Below the pieces are notes generated by a model, which saw only the letters and a program-made list of their open reading frames with translations, did no database searches and was not told where the DNA came from. Shown here piece after piece: positions 1-7,551 of a stretch of DNA of 18,279 bases. Every line of letters begins with the position of its first letter. Position 1 is the stretch's first letter. Origin of the DNA: CAYOKT01 sp964404605 (GTDB lineage Bacteria; Electryoneota; Electryoneia; Electryoneales; Electryoneaceae); assembly GCA_964404605.1 (NCBI GenBank), contig CAYOKT010000058.1, positions 1 to 18,279 of the forward strand, read 5' to 3'. Position numbers and translations under genes: made by a program.

Positions 1-45
1 CCCTGCCCATACGAACCAGCGCACCGCTCCGTGAGTGTCCGCCGG

Positions 46-1215
46 TCAGATCTTGAAAGAGGTGGTGAACTGGACCCGGAGGGACCTGTCCGCCGCCGGA
101 TCTCCGGGGACAAGAAGGTCGGCGTCGAGCAGGAGGAGGACCGCCGGGTCGGGCCACCAGGCGAGGGCGCCGATCCAGCGCTGGAAGTCGTCATCCCCGG
201 TCCGTGTGTCCGGGTCGAAGGAATCCCACCGTCCCCAGAGGCTCAGGGTCCTCTCCGGCAACAGGCGAACTTCGGCGAACAGGGAGGTTCCCTGGTGCAC
301 GAGCGCCTCGCCGGTGTTGTAGTCCGCGGTCGACGATCCGTCATGGAACATCGTCCCTGCCAGGTTGCCCGCCCCGGCCTCCGCCGTGCCCGTGAGGACC
401 AGGCGGTGGGTCTCGAGGCTCAGCATCAAGGCGTTCAGGGAATACTCCGGCGCCTTGTCGACCGCGATGCCCGCCGCCGGAGTGGTGAAGGGCTCCATCC
501 GGTTCCCCCGGCCGGTGATGAAGAGGTGGGATAGCTGCAAACCCGGAACGACACCCGGCAGGGGCCGCAGGGTCAGGCGGCCCTGGAAGGTCTTGTCCTC
601 GTTCACCTCGAGGGAGGAATACCCGCCGCCGTTGTACACTCCGAACATCAGGCTGCCGTAGCGGCCGGGAAAGTGGGAGTTGATCCGCTCGCGGTACGAC
701 TCGTCCAGCCGGCCGCCGAGCAGGGCGCCGAACGTGACGCCGTGATCCGCGGAGGAGATCAGCCCGGCGCGTTCGAGGAACATCGGGTCCTGCAGGCGGT
801 ACCGGTTGAGGTGTTCCTCGAAATCGAGCCAGGGGGTGTGCACGAAGCCGAACTCCACCGTCGGGCCGGTGAAGACGGCATAATCGGGCGCCTCGAAGCG
901 CAGGTAGGCATACTTGAGCCGGTATTCGGTGCCGTCATCATCCGGGTAGATATCCGGTGTGATACGCACCGAGAAACGGCTGCTGATGTTCGCCCGGACA
1001 TCGATATAGGCGCGCTTGACGGTGAAACGGCTGCTCGCGGGCCGGTCGGTCCGCTGGTAGGAGAGGTACGCCAGTCCCCCGACTCGCATCCCCCGCAGGG
1101 AAGCGAAGATGCCCTCGAGGTCGCCGAGATCCATCTCGTCCGCGGCGGCCCGCCCCGCCGGAAGCATCAGACCGGCGGCGATCACCACCGCCATCACACG
1201 GAACGTTCTCTTCAT
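46..1215 (-). CDS. Porin-like outer-membrane beta-barrel protein (phosphate-selective porin O/P type)
   Basis: This 389-residue protein is probably an outer-membrane channel. Residues 1 to about 25 form a signal peptide: MKRT basic start, hydrophobic VMAVVIAAGLMLPA core, then GRAAA before DEMD as a likely cleavage site. The mature part is rich in alternating polar and aromatic strands with short turns. An early SSRFTVKRAYIDVRANIS stretch resembles the F-x-v-R-R-A strand of phosphate-selective porin O/P-type proteins. The chain ends SFKI, a beta-strand-like end but without the classical terminal Phe or Trp. The ATG is preceded by GAGGA at 7-base spacing, which supports the start. It is the last gene of the minus-strand series and is separated from the ABC ATPase by 169 bases, so it may have its own promoter. 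Substrate is unknown. The barrel assignment is fairly secure; the O/P family label is less so. Confidence 0.7.
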   Translation of the reverse strand: MKRTFRVMAVVIAAGLMLPAGRAAADEMDLGDLEGIFASLRGMRVGGLAYLSYQRTDRPASSRFTVKRAYIDVRANISSRFSVRITPDIYPDDDGTEYRLKYAYLRFEAPDYAVFTGPTVEFGFVHTPWLDFEEHLNRYRLQDPMFLERAGLISSADHGVTFGALLGGRLDESYRERINSHFPGRYGSLMFGVYNGGGYSSLEVNEDKTFQGRLTLRPLPGVVPGLQLSHLFITGRGNRMEPFTTPAAGIAVDKAPEYSLNALMLSLETHRLVLTGTAEAGAGNLAGTMFHDGSSTADYNTGEALVHQGTSLFAEVRLLPERTLSLWGRWDSFDPDTRTGDDDFQRWIGALAWWPDPAVLLLLDADLLVPGDPAADRSLRVQFTTSFKI

Positions 1216-1244
1216 CCGGTTTTCCTCGCAGCGTAGCTACTCTT

Positions 1245-1284
1245 CCCGGAACTTGCCCGCCGTGGCGGGTAAATCGCTCCCGGG
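1245..1284. repeat. Dispersed structured repeat, copy 1
   Basis: This 40-base element lies between the porin start and the ABC ATPase stop. It has outer arms CCCGG and CCGGG, an inner inverted repeat GCCCGCC/GGCGGG-type hairpin, and the core TAAATCGCTCCCGG at 1270-1283. The 20 bases ending at 1283 match 19 of 20 bases at 10557-10576. The left part shares ACTTGCCCG with the element at 10679. The comparison was made by eye. Confidence 0.5.
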
Positions 1285-1384
1285 CGAGCCCTGTTAAACA
1301 GGCACAAACGTAGCGTGCAAAGGGGGGACGTGCAAGGAAGAATCCTACGGCGGGAAAATATCGGGATGGGTCGGCCGGGAATCG

Positions 1385-2161
1385 TTACTCCCCGGCGGAG
1401 GCGGCGCGGTCTTCCGGGTGGACCCCGGAGGCGTTGTCGATCAGGGCGAAGAACGCCTCCTCGAGATCGGCCGCGCCGGTCGTGGCGAGGACCTCCTCGA
1501 GCGTTCCCACCGCACGGATGGTCCCCTCGTGCAGCACCGCCAGGCGGTCGCAGAGATGCTCCGCTTCGCGCAGGTAGTGCGTCGAGAAGAACACCGTGCG
1601 GCCCTCTTCGCGGCAGGCACGGATGAACTGGTGGATGTGCCGCGCGCTGATCGGGTCCAGCCCGGCGGTGGGCTCGTCGAAGATCATCAGGCGCGGGTGA
1701 TGAATCACCGCCCGCCCGATGCTCACCCGCTGCTTCTGGCCTGTGCTCAGCTTGCCATACTTCCTCGTCAGGAAGGAGTCCATGCCGAAGAGGCGGGCGA
1801 TCTCCTCCGTCCTCCCGGCCGCCTCGCTGCGGGAGAGTCCGTAGAGGCGGGCATAATAGGTCAGCACTTCACGGGGGGTGAGGCGGTCGTACAGTTTCGT
1901 GTCGCCGGTGAGAAAGCCGATGGATTCCCGGACCTGCCGCGGTTGCCGCCGAACGTCGAATCCGGCGCCCTCCGCCGTGCCCTCGGTGGGGGTCAGCAGG
2001 GTGGCGAGCATCCGCAGGGTGGTCGTCTTGCCGGCGCCGTTCGTGCCGAGGAGGCCGAAGATTTCGCCCTTGCGCACGGAGAAGGTGATGTGGTCCACGG
2101 CGACCACGGGCCCTCGCTTGCCGTCCTCGAAAACCTTGGTCAGGTTTTGCGCCTCGATCAC
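1385..2161 (-). CDS. ABC transporter ATP-binding protein, NatA-like
   Basis: Nucleotide-binding subunit of an ABC transporter of about 258 residues. Counting from the GTG at 2161, Walker A GTNGAGKTT is at about residues 39-47, the signature LSTGQ at 138-142, Walker B LMIFDEP at 158-164 with catalytic Glu 163, and the H-loop His at 195 (FFSTHYL). The Thr in LSTGQ and the overall pattern fit the NatA/drug-export subgroup, which works with an ABC-2 type permease. No permease gene is in the window, so substrate and partner are unknown. I prefer the GTG at 2161 because it overlaps the TGA of the upstream GWxTD gene as GTGA, a typical coupling arrangement. An in-frame TTG at 2191 would add ten residues. 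It is probably the third gene of the smc operon. Confidence 0.88.
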   Translation of the reverse strand: MIEAQNLTKVFEDGKRGPVVAVDHITFSVRKGEIFGLLGTNGAGKTTTLRMLATLLTPTEGTAEGAGFDVRRQPRQVRESIGFLTGDTKLYDRLTPREVLTYYARLYGLSRSEAAGRTEEIARLFGMDSFLTRKYGKLSTGQKQRVSIGRAVIHHPRLMIFDEPTAGLDPISARHIHQFIRACREEGRTVFFSTHYLREAEHLCDRLAVLHEGTIRAVGTLEEVLATTGAADLEEAFFALIDNASGVHPEDRAASAGE

Positions 2162-3672
2162 GGTCTCGCCCGCAGCTCCTGCTGTATCCAATTGGGGTTG
2201 TTGATCTCACCGTTCAGGGTCGAGTGGACCTGGACGTAGTCGCCGTAGTTGTTGCGGTCGACGAAGACGAAGATCACGCCGCCCTCGATGTTGTCGTACT
2301 CCCAGACCTGGTAGGCCTTGCCGACGCCGTAATCGAAGGGATGATCCTCGATGCGATCCGGTTCGCCGAAACGGACATAAACCCGTCCCTGGTCGGATTT
2401 CCAGCCCACCTTGTTCAGGCTGCCGTACCGGGCGTTCGCCTCGTCGATGCGACGGAGGAACTCGTCGCGCCACTCGTTGGTTCTCGTCGTCGTATCCGGG
2501 TCATTGGAGGACCAGAAACCGGCGAGAAAAGCCCGCTTGTCCTGCGGTCCGAGCTGGCGGACGCTGCGGGCGATTTTCGACTGGAGCAGGATTTCCACCT
2601 TTTCCAGTTCACTCGCGACCTCTGCATCGGACATGGCCGCGATGTCGAAACCGGGTTCGGCCAGGGCGATCCGCCGGGCCTGCGTTTCCGCTTGCATCCC
2701 GGGCCGGTACACCCAGAAGGTCCTCTCCGTGACGGCCGTTTCGCCGCTGGCGACGTCGGTCACATCAATCACCAACCGGTAGCTGCCCGTCTGCAGCGTC
2801 GCGACGCTGAAGGCTCCGAAATCCACGCAATCCGGGGCGGGAACCACGCGATCCCGCTCCTTGAGCACCTTCACCTCTTCCCCGACATCGTTCAGAATGC
2901 GGCGCTTGACGACATAGCGATCGCCCTCCCCCGTCGAAAGATGGTACAGCTCGAGGTAGTAGAAAAGTTGCGGGCTGCCGGCGCCGAACATCCGCTCCGC
3001 GTTGGGCAGGACGAGAAGACCGTTGTGGTCGAATTCCCCGGCATCCCCCATCGGCTTCTCGATCCGCGAGGCGATGATCATGTCCGAGAGGGTGAGGTGA
3101 TCCTCATCGTACGCCTTCACCTCCACCGGGTACACATCGCGGCGGAAGACATGGCCGACCAGGTCGGCGACCTCCACCTCGAGGCGGTACTTCCCCGGCC
3201 GGACCACGTACTTGATCAGCTCGGGGATCTTCTGCCCGGGACGGCGCTGCTCCGAGGTGAGTGAGCGGTCATACCGCACCCAGGAATCCCCGGTGATGAG
3301 ACTGTCCGCATGATAGATGCGAAAGGTGATCTGGTAACTGGCGAGCTGCGTGCTGTCCTCATCCTCCACGGCCAGGGAGCCGCGGTCGATCAGGGCGTAG
3401 ATCTCGAGCTGGACCAGGCCCGGCCCATAGCGAAGCGTGGCGTAGTCCGCCGTGAAAAACTTCACCTTCGCACGCCGAAACGGCTGCTGCCCCTCCGGGG
3501 TTTTAATGACCGTCGCGGTGTCGCCGTTGGTCCCCAGCGAATCGAGAACCGGCACCGCCGCCTGCACATCCGCCTGTTGAGCCGGTGATGGAACGGGCAG
3601 GGCGAGGAGTCCCCCCATCAGCAGGATCCCCAGGGACCACCGCTGAAGAGCACTGCTGCTGTTCGTCTTCAC
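2158..3672 (-). CDS. Exported GWxTD-domain protein
   Basis: This 504-residue protein is exported to the periplasm or envelope. A signal peptide covers residues 1 to about 31 (hydrophobic LGILLMGGLLALPVPSPAQ). The middle, about residues 65-330, is beta-rich and looks like one or two immunoglobulin-type folds. The C-terminal part, about 375-480, matches the GWxTD domain: FWSSNDPD at 386-393, EWRDEF at 400-405, the signature GWKSD at 423-427 (Ser in place of the usual Thr), then GRVYVRFGEPDRIE at 429-442 and YQVWEYD at 454-460. The family occurs in Bacteroidetes-related and candidate phyla and has no established biochemical role. The start is a GTG whose first four bases overlap the smc TGA, so translation is probably coupled to smc. 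It overlaps the ABC ATPase at its 3' end. The domain call is strong; function is unknown. Confidence 0.85.
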   Translation of the reverse strand: MKTNSSSALQRWSLGILLMGGLLALPVPSPAQQADVQAAVPVLDSLGTNGDTATVIKTPEGQQPFRRAKVKFFTADYATLRYGPGLVQLEIYALIDRGSLAVEDEDSTQLASYQITFRIYHADSLITGDSWVRYDRSLTSEQRRPGQKIPELIKYVVRPGKYRLEVEVADLVGHVFRRDVYPVEVKAYDEDHLTLSDMIIASRIEKPMGDAGEFDHNGLLVLPNAERMFGAGSPQLFYYLELYHLSTGEGDRYVVKRRILNDVGEEVKVLKERDRVVPAPDCVDFGAFSVATLQTGSYRLVIDVTDVASGETAVTERTFWVYRPGMQAETQARRIALAEPGFDIAAMSDAEVASELEKVEILLQSKIARSVRQLGPQDKRAFLAGFWSSNDPDTTTRTNEWRDEFLRRIDEANARYGSLNKVGWKSDQGRVYVRFGEPDRIEDHPFDYGVGKAYQVWEYDNIEGGVIFVFVDRNNYGDYVQVHSTLNGEINNPNWIQQELRARP

Positions 3673-6600
3673 GATGCCTGCACCCCCTTGCGGTCCGGCG
3701 CCTCGAGCCGCACCGCAACCAGGCGTGAAACGCCCTCTTCCTCCATGGTGACACCATACAGCCTGTCCGCCTGTTCCATGGTCAGCTTGTTGTGGGTCAC
3801 CGTGAGAAATTGGGTCCGATTCGTGAATTCGCGCAACAGTTTATTGAATCGAACGACATTTGTATCATCAAGGGGAGCATCCACCTCGTCGAGGAAACAG
3901 AAGGGGGCCGGTTTTTCCAGGTACAGGGCGAACAGCAGGGCAATGGCGGTCAGCGCCTTCTCCCCGCCGCTGAGCAGGTGGATTGCGGCCAGCTTCTTGC
4001 TCCGCGGGGAGGCGTAGATCTGAATGCCCGCCTCCAGGGGATCGCCCTCGGCGAGGGTCAACGCGGCTTCCCCGCCGCCGAAGAGACGGACGAAGAGGCT
4101 GATGAAGTGGCCCTCGACACGGCTGAAGGTCTCCAGGAAACGTTCGCGGGCGATCCGGTTGATCTCGCGGATCGTCTCCTGCATCGTCTCCATCGCCTTC
4201 ACCAAGTCCGCCTCCTGCTCGCTGAGGGCGACCCAGCGGCGATCGATCACCTCGTACTCCTCGAGGGCCATCTGGTTCACCGGCCCGATGTCCCGGAGCG
4301 CCTCGCGGACCTCGCCGAGGGTTTTTTCCAGGTAGGGATTGCCCTCCTCGACCGCGAGGGGCAGCTCCTGCTGCGGGTCGGCAAGCAGGTCGATCTCGTA
4401 CTCCTCGAGGATGCGCTCGCGCACGGAAGCCAGGCGGTGCTTCAGGCCGGAGATCTCGAGATCGGTGGCGTGCAGGCGGTCGGCGAGGGTCGCCTGCACG
4501 GAACGCGTCGATGAGAGTTCCCCCTCCTTCTCCGCGTGTTCACGCCGCCGGGTCTCGTATTCCTTTTCCTGCTTCCCGAAGCTCCGGTTCCACTCCTCGA
4601 GGTCGCGACGGGCCACCTCGGCCTCGGCGCGGACCCTGCGCAGCCGTTCCCCGGCGTCCTCCATCGCGGTGCTCGCCTCGCCGCGCTCAACCTCGATGCG
4701 ATGCAGGCGGCCGGTGATCTCGTTCAACAGGGCGCCCTGCCGCCGGACCTCACCCTCCAGCCGTTCGAGGGCCGCGGCCGCCTCACCGCGCTCGGCCAGC
4801 AACCGCTCCCGCGCACCGCTCAGGGCGGCGGCTTCCGCCTCGGCGGACCTGAGCTCGGCTTCGGCCTCCTGGAAAGCGTCGGCGGCCTCCTTCACTTCGC
4901 GCCGGACCTTGTCCCCCTCGCTGCCAAGCTCCCCGCTCCGCCGCTCGAGGGCGGCGAGCTCCCCGCGCAGCCGCTCCAGCTCCTCGCCGCGGCTCTTCAT
5001 GCGGGCATGGAAGGCCTGCATGTCCGCTTCACGCTGCGCCCACTCCCTGCGCGCCGTTTCCAACCTGTCGGCGAGGGCGTTTCTTTCGCCGCGCAGCCGT
5101 TCCCACTCGGCCTCGGCCGTCTCCTCGTCCCGCTTCGCACCGGCGACGCGTTTCTCCGTCTCGGTTTGGCGGGCCTTCGCCTCGTCGAGTTCGCGCTTCG
5201 CCTCCTCCAGCAGGTGCGCCGCCCCGAGATCCTCGCTGTCCGGCCGGCCCACCGCGAGGACTCCATCCGGGGTCCAGCGGCAGCCATCGGGTGTGACCAG
5301 CGTCCAGCCGTCCCGCCGCGCCGCCTCGGCATGGGAGAGCAGCGCGGGGAGGTCGCGGACGATCCAGGTGCTCTCCAGGTGCCGCCGCACCGCGCGCCCC
5401 GCCGCGCCCTTCACGGCGACCACATCCGCCAGCGGACCGATGACATCGTCCTCGTCCGCGAAGCCGGGCGCCCGGGAGGGCGGCGGGGAGTCTTTCCCCT
5501 CGGCGAGGGCCAGCAAGCCGCGCCCGCGGTCGCCGGACAGCAGGAACTCCGCCGCGTCGCCCAACCCCTTGCGGCTGGTGGCGAGCACCGCGGAGACGAC
5601 CTCCTCCAGCGCGGCGGCGACGGCCGCACGCCACTGCTCCTCGACCTGCAGCGCATCTCCCAGCCGTCCGGCGAGCCCCTCGATGCCGGACCCGAGCAGC
5701 GCCCGGACCGCCCTGGGACGCCCCTCGCCCCCGCGCACCATGCCCTCGAGCAGCTCCACCCGCCGCCGGGCGGCGTCCACGTCGCGCGAGGCGCGCGCCG
5801 ACTCGCTCTCGGCTTCCCCGCGGGCGTCACGCAGGGTCTCCCGCGCCACCCGCGCCGCCTCGAGCGCGCCGTCCAATTCGGCGAGTTCTCCCCGGAGCCG
5901 CTCGACCGCCTGCTCGGCGGCCGCCGTATCCGGCGCCGCCGGGCCGCCGGCATCACCTTCCTCGAGTTCCGCAAGCCGTGCGCGGACCGCCGCCAGCCGT
6001 TGCGCCACCTGCCCATTTTCGCTCTCGAAGCGGGCCAGGGCCTGCTCGGCCGTCCTCCTCCCCGCCTCCGCCGCGTCCCGCCGCTTCTTCACCTCCTCGT
6101 GACGCAGGCGGTGCTCCACCCACGACTCATCGACCCCCTGCAGGCGGAGGCGGATCTCCTCGGCACGGGCGGCGGCCTTCTCCCGCTGGTGGTGCAACTC
6201 CTCGATCTCGCGGCCGATCTCGAGCCGGCGCGCCGACAGGCCGGCCTCCTCGCGGTCCCTCTCCTCGCCGCGATGCTCCCCGGACCGCAGCCGTTCCTCG
6301 AGCATCGCGATGTCGCGCTGGGCGGCCTGCAGGCGGGTTTCCAACTCGCCGCGCCGGGCGCGCATCTCGCTCACCTGTTCCTCGAGCCCGCGGAGGGCGC
6401 CGCGGAGGGCCGCCAGCTTCTCCTCGCCCTTGCGCAGGGCGGCATCCATCTTCTCCTTCGCCGCCCGGTCCTCCGCGCTCCGCTCCTCGAGGGGCGCGAG
6501 GCGGGCGCGGATATCCTCCATCTCGGCGTAGGCCGCGGTGATCTCCTTGACCCTCAACGCCTCCTTGAGGTGACGGTACCGGCGGGTTTTCGCCACCTGC

Positions 6601-7220
6601 CGCTTGAGGGAGTTTCGCTGGCGGGAGATTTCGGAGAGCAGGTCCCGGACGCGCTGCAGGTCGGCCTCCGTCGCGGCGAGACGGGAACGGGTGGCCCGCA
6701 GGCGGGACTTGTAGAGTGTCACCCCGGCGGCTTCCTCGAACAGGCGGCGGCGTTCATCGGGACGGTTCGAGAGGATATCCTCGACCATCTTCAGCTCGAT
6801 GATGTTGTAGCTGTCCGGGCCGAGACCCGTGTCGGCGAAGAGGGTGCGGATGTCCTTCAGGCGGCAGGGACGGCGGTTGATCATGTACTCGGATTCGCCG
6901 GTACGGTACAGGCGGCGCGTGATCGCCACCTCGCCGTACTCGGCGGACAGGACGCCGTTGTCGTTCTCGATGATGAGGGTGACTTCCGCCAGGTGCATCG
7001 GCTTGTGAGCGCCGTTGCCGGCGAAGATCACATTCTCCATCCGGTCGCTGCGCAGCACCCCGGCGCGCTGCTCGCCCAGCACCCAGCGGACGGAATCCAC
7101 GAGGTTGCTCTTCCCGCAGCCGTTGGGGCCGACAATCGCCATGACTCCCGGTCCGAAGCTGAGCTTCGTCCGCCGGGGGAAGGATTTGAAACCGTAGAGT
7201 TCGAGGCCCTTCAGATACAC
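3669..7220 (-). CDS. smc: Chromosome segregation protein SMC
   Basis: Full-length 1183-residue SMC ATPase, which condenses and organises the chromosome, normally with ScpA and ScpB (neither is here). The N-terminal head spans about 1-170 with Walker A GPNGCGKS at 31-38 and YNIIELKMVEDIL at 138-150. A long Glu/Arg/Ala-rich coiled coil runs about 170-500. The hinge, about 505-660, is introduced by GIEGLAGRLGDALQV. A second coil runs about 665-1010. The C-terminal head holds the signature LLSGGEK at 1082-1088 and Walker B FCFLDEVDAPLDD with D1111 and E1112. The first codon is GTG, and MYLKGLELYGFKSF is the expected SMC opening. The Shine-Dalgarno is weak. A plausible promoter lies at 7350-7378. 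It is the first gene of the smc-GWxTD-ABC set. Confidence 0.97.
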   Translation of the reverse strand: MYLKGLELYGFKSFPRRTKLSFGPGVMAIVGPNGCGKSNLVDSVRWVLGEQRAGVLRSDRMENVIFAGNGAHKPMHLAEVTLIIENDNGVLSAEYGEVAITRRLYRTGESEYMINRRPCRLKDIRTLFADTGLGPDSYNIIELKMVEDILSNRPDERRRLFEEAAGVTLYKSRLRATRSRLAATEADLQRVRDLLSEISRQRNSLKRQVAKTRRYRHLKEALRVKEITAAYAEMEDIRARLAPLEERSAEDRAAKEKMDAALRKGEEKLAALRGALRGLEEQVSEMRARRGELETRLQAAQRDIAMLEERLRSGEHRGEERDREEAGLSARRLEIGREIEELHHQREKAAARAEEIRLRLQGVDESWVEHRLRHEEVKKRRDAAEAGRRTAEQALARFESENGQVAQRLAAVRARLAELEEGDAGGPAAPDTAAAEQAVERLRGELAELDGALEAARVARETLRDARGEAESESARASRDVDAARRRVELLEGMVRGGEGRPRAVRALLGSGIEGLAGRLGDALQVEEQWRAAVAAALEEVVSAVLATSRKGLGDAAEFLLSGDRGRGLLALAEGKDSPPPSRAPGFADEDDVIGPLADVVAVKGAAGRAVRRHLESTWIVRDLPALLSHAEAARRDGWTLVTPDGCRWTPDGVLAVGRPDSEDLGAAHLLEEAKRELDEAKARQTETEKRVAGAKRDEETAEAEWERLRGERNALADRLETARREWAQREADMQAFHARMKSRGEELERLRGELAALERRSGELGSEGDKVRREVKEAADAFQEAEAELRSAEAEAAALSGARERLLAERGEAAAALERLEGEVRRQGALLNEITGRLHRIEVERGEASTAMEDAGERLRRVRAEAEVARRDLEEWNRSFGKQEKEYETRRREHAEKEGELSSTRSVQATLADRLHATDLEISGLKHRLASVRERILEEYEIDLLADPQQELPLAVEEGNPYLEKTLGEVREALRDIGPVNQMALEEYEVIDRRWVALSEQEADLVKAMETMQETIREINRIARERFLETFSRVEGHFISLFVRLFGGGEAALTLAEGDPLEAGIQIYASPRSKKLAAIHLLSGGEKALTAIALLFALYLEKPAPFCFLDEVDAPLDDTNVVRFNKLLREFTNRTQFLTVTHNKLTMEQADRLYGVTMEEEGVSRLVAVRLEAPDRKGVQAS

Positions 7221-7349
7221 GCGGGTTCCCGGGTTTGCCGTGAAATCACCAGCCGGATCCGGCGGGGAGGATCGTGGGTCGATCTCACCCGGCCGGAGCC
7301 GAACGGGGGACGGGGGCGAGCCTGCCTATGGCCGTTCCGCAATCTTCGC

Positions 7350-7378
7350 AAAATACAACACTTCCGCCCGTTCAGCAA
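7350..7378 (-). promoter_or_regulatory. Candidate sigma-70-type promoter for smc
   Basis: On the minus strand TTGCTG (7373-7378) is followed by a 17-base spacer and TATTTT (7350-7355), inside an unusually AT-rich pocket of this GC-rich region. Each hexamer matches the consensus only in part (3 and 4 of 6), but the spacing is ideal. It faces the smc start about 130 bases downstream. It sits after two hairpins that follow gatB, in a terminator-then-promoter order. Confidence 0.35.
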
Positions 7379-7396
7379 GCGGTGGCGCGGGTTTCG

Positions 7397-7450
7397 CCCC
7401 TTCGCGGGGGATGCGCGGACGCCCGATTCCGCCGGGTTCACGCGGCGGAA
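7397..7450. terminator. Two stem-loops between gatB and smc, possible factor-dependent end of gatAB
   Basis: An exact 8-base inverted repeat TTCCGCCG/CGGCGGAA (7427-7434 and 7443-7450, 8-base loop) is followed on the minus strand by a second hairpin, CCCC/GGGG with a 5-base loop (7397-7409). Neither has a T-tract on either strand, so this is not a classical intrinsic terminator. The rest of the 331-base gap (7221-7551) holds the candidate smc promoter and no convincing gene. Confidence 0.35.
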
Positions 7451-7551
7451 ACCGGCACCGAACTCCGGATGGAAGCGTTTCCGAGGGGGGGGTGCGCAGT
7501 GGGGGGATCGCCTCATGGCTCGCCGGTGGGGAGCAGCAGGAGAAATCGATT

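Noticed and set aside
1..24. Possible start of a further minus-strand gene (GTG at 24, hydrophobic opening VRWFVWAG)
   Set aside because: Only eight codons are visible and the GGAG lies too close to the GTG to support a start.
1287..1302. CCCTGTTAAACAGGC palindrome and a TTGCACG direct repeat between the ABC ATPase and the porin
   Set aside because: They could be an operator and promoter for the porin, but the stem is short and no acceptable -10 hexamer falls at the right distance.
4339..6102. A 587-codon plus-strand frame, almost wholly Ser, Arg and Ala
   Set aside because: It mirrors the Glu/Arg/Ala-rich coiled-coil codons of smc read in antisense; there is no start signal or domain.
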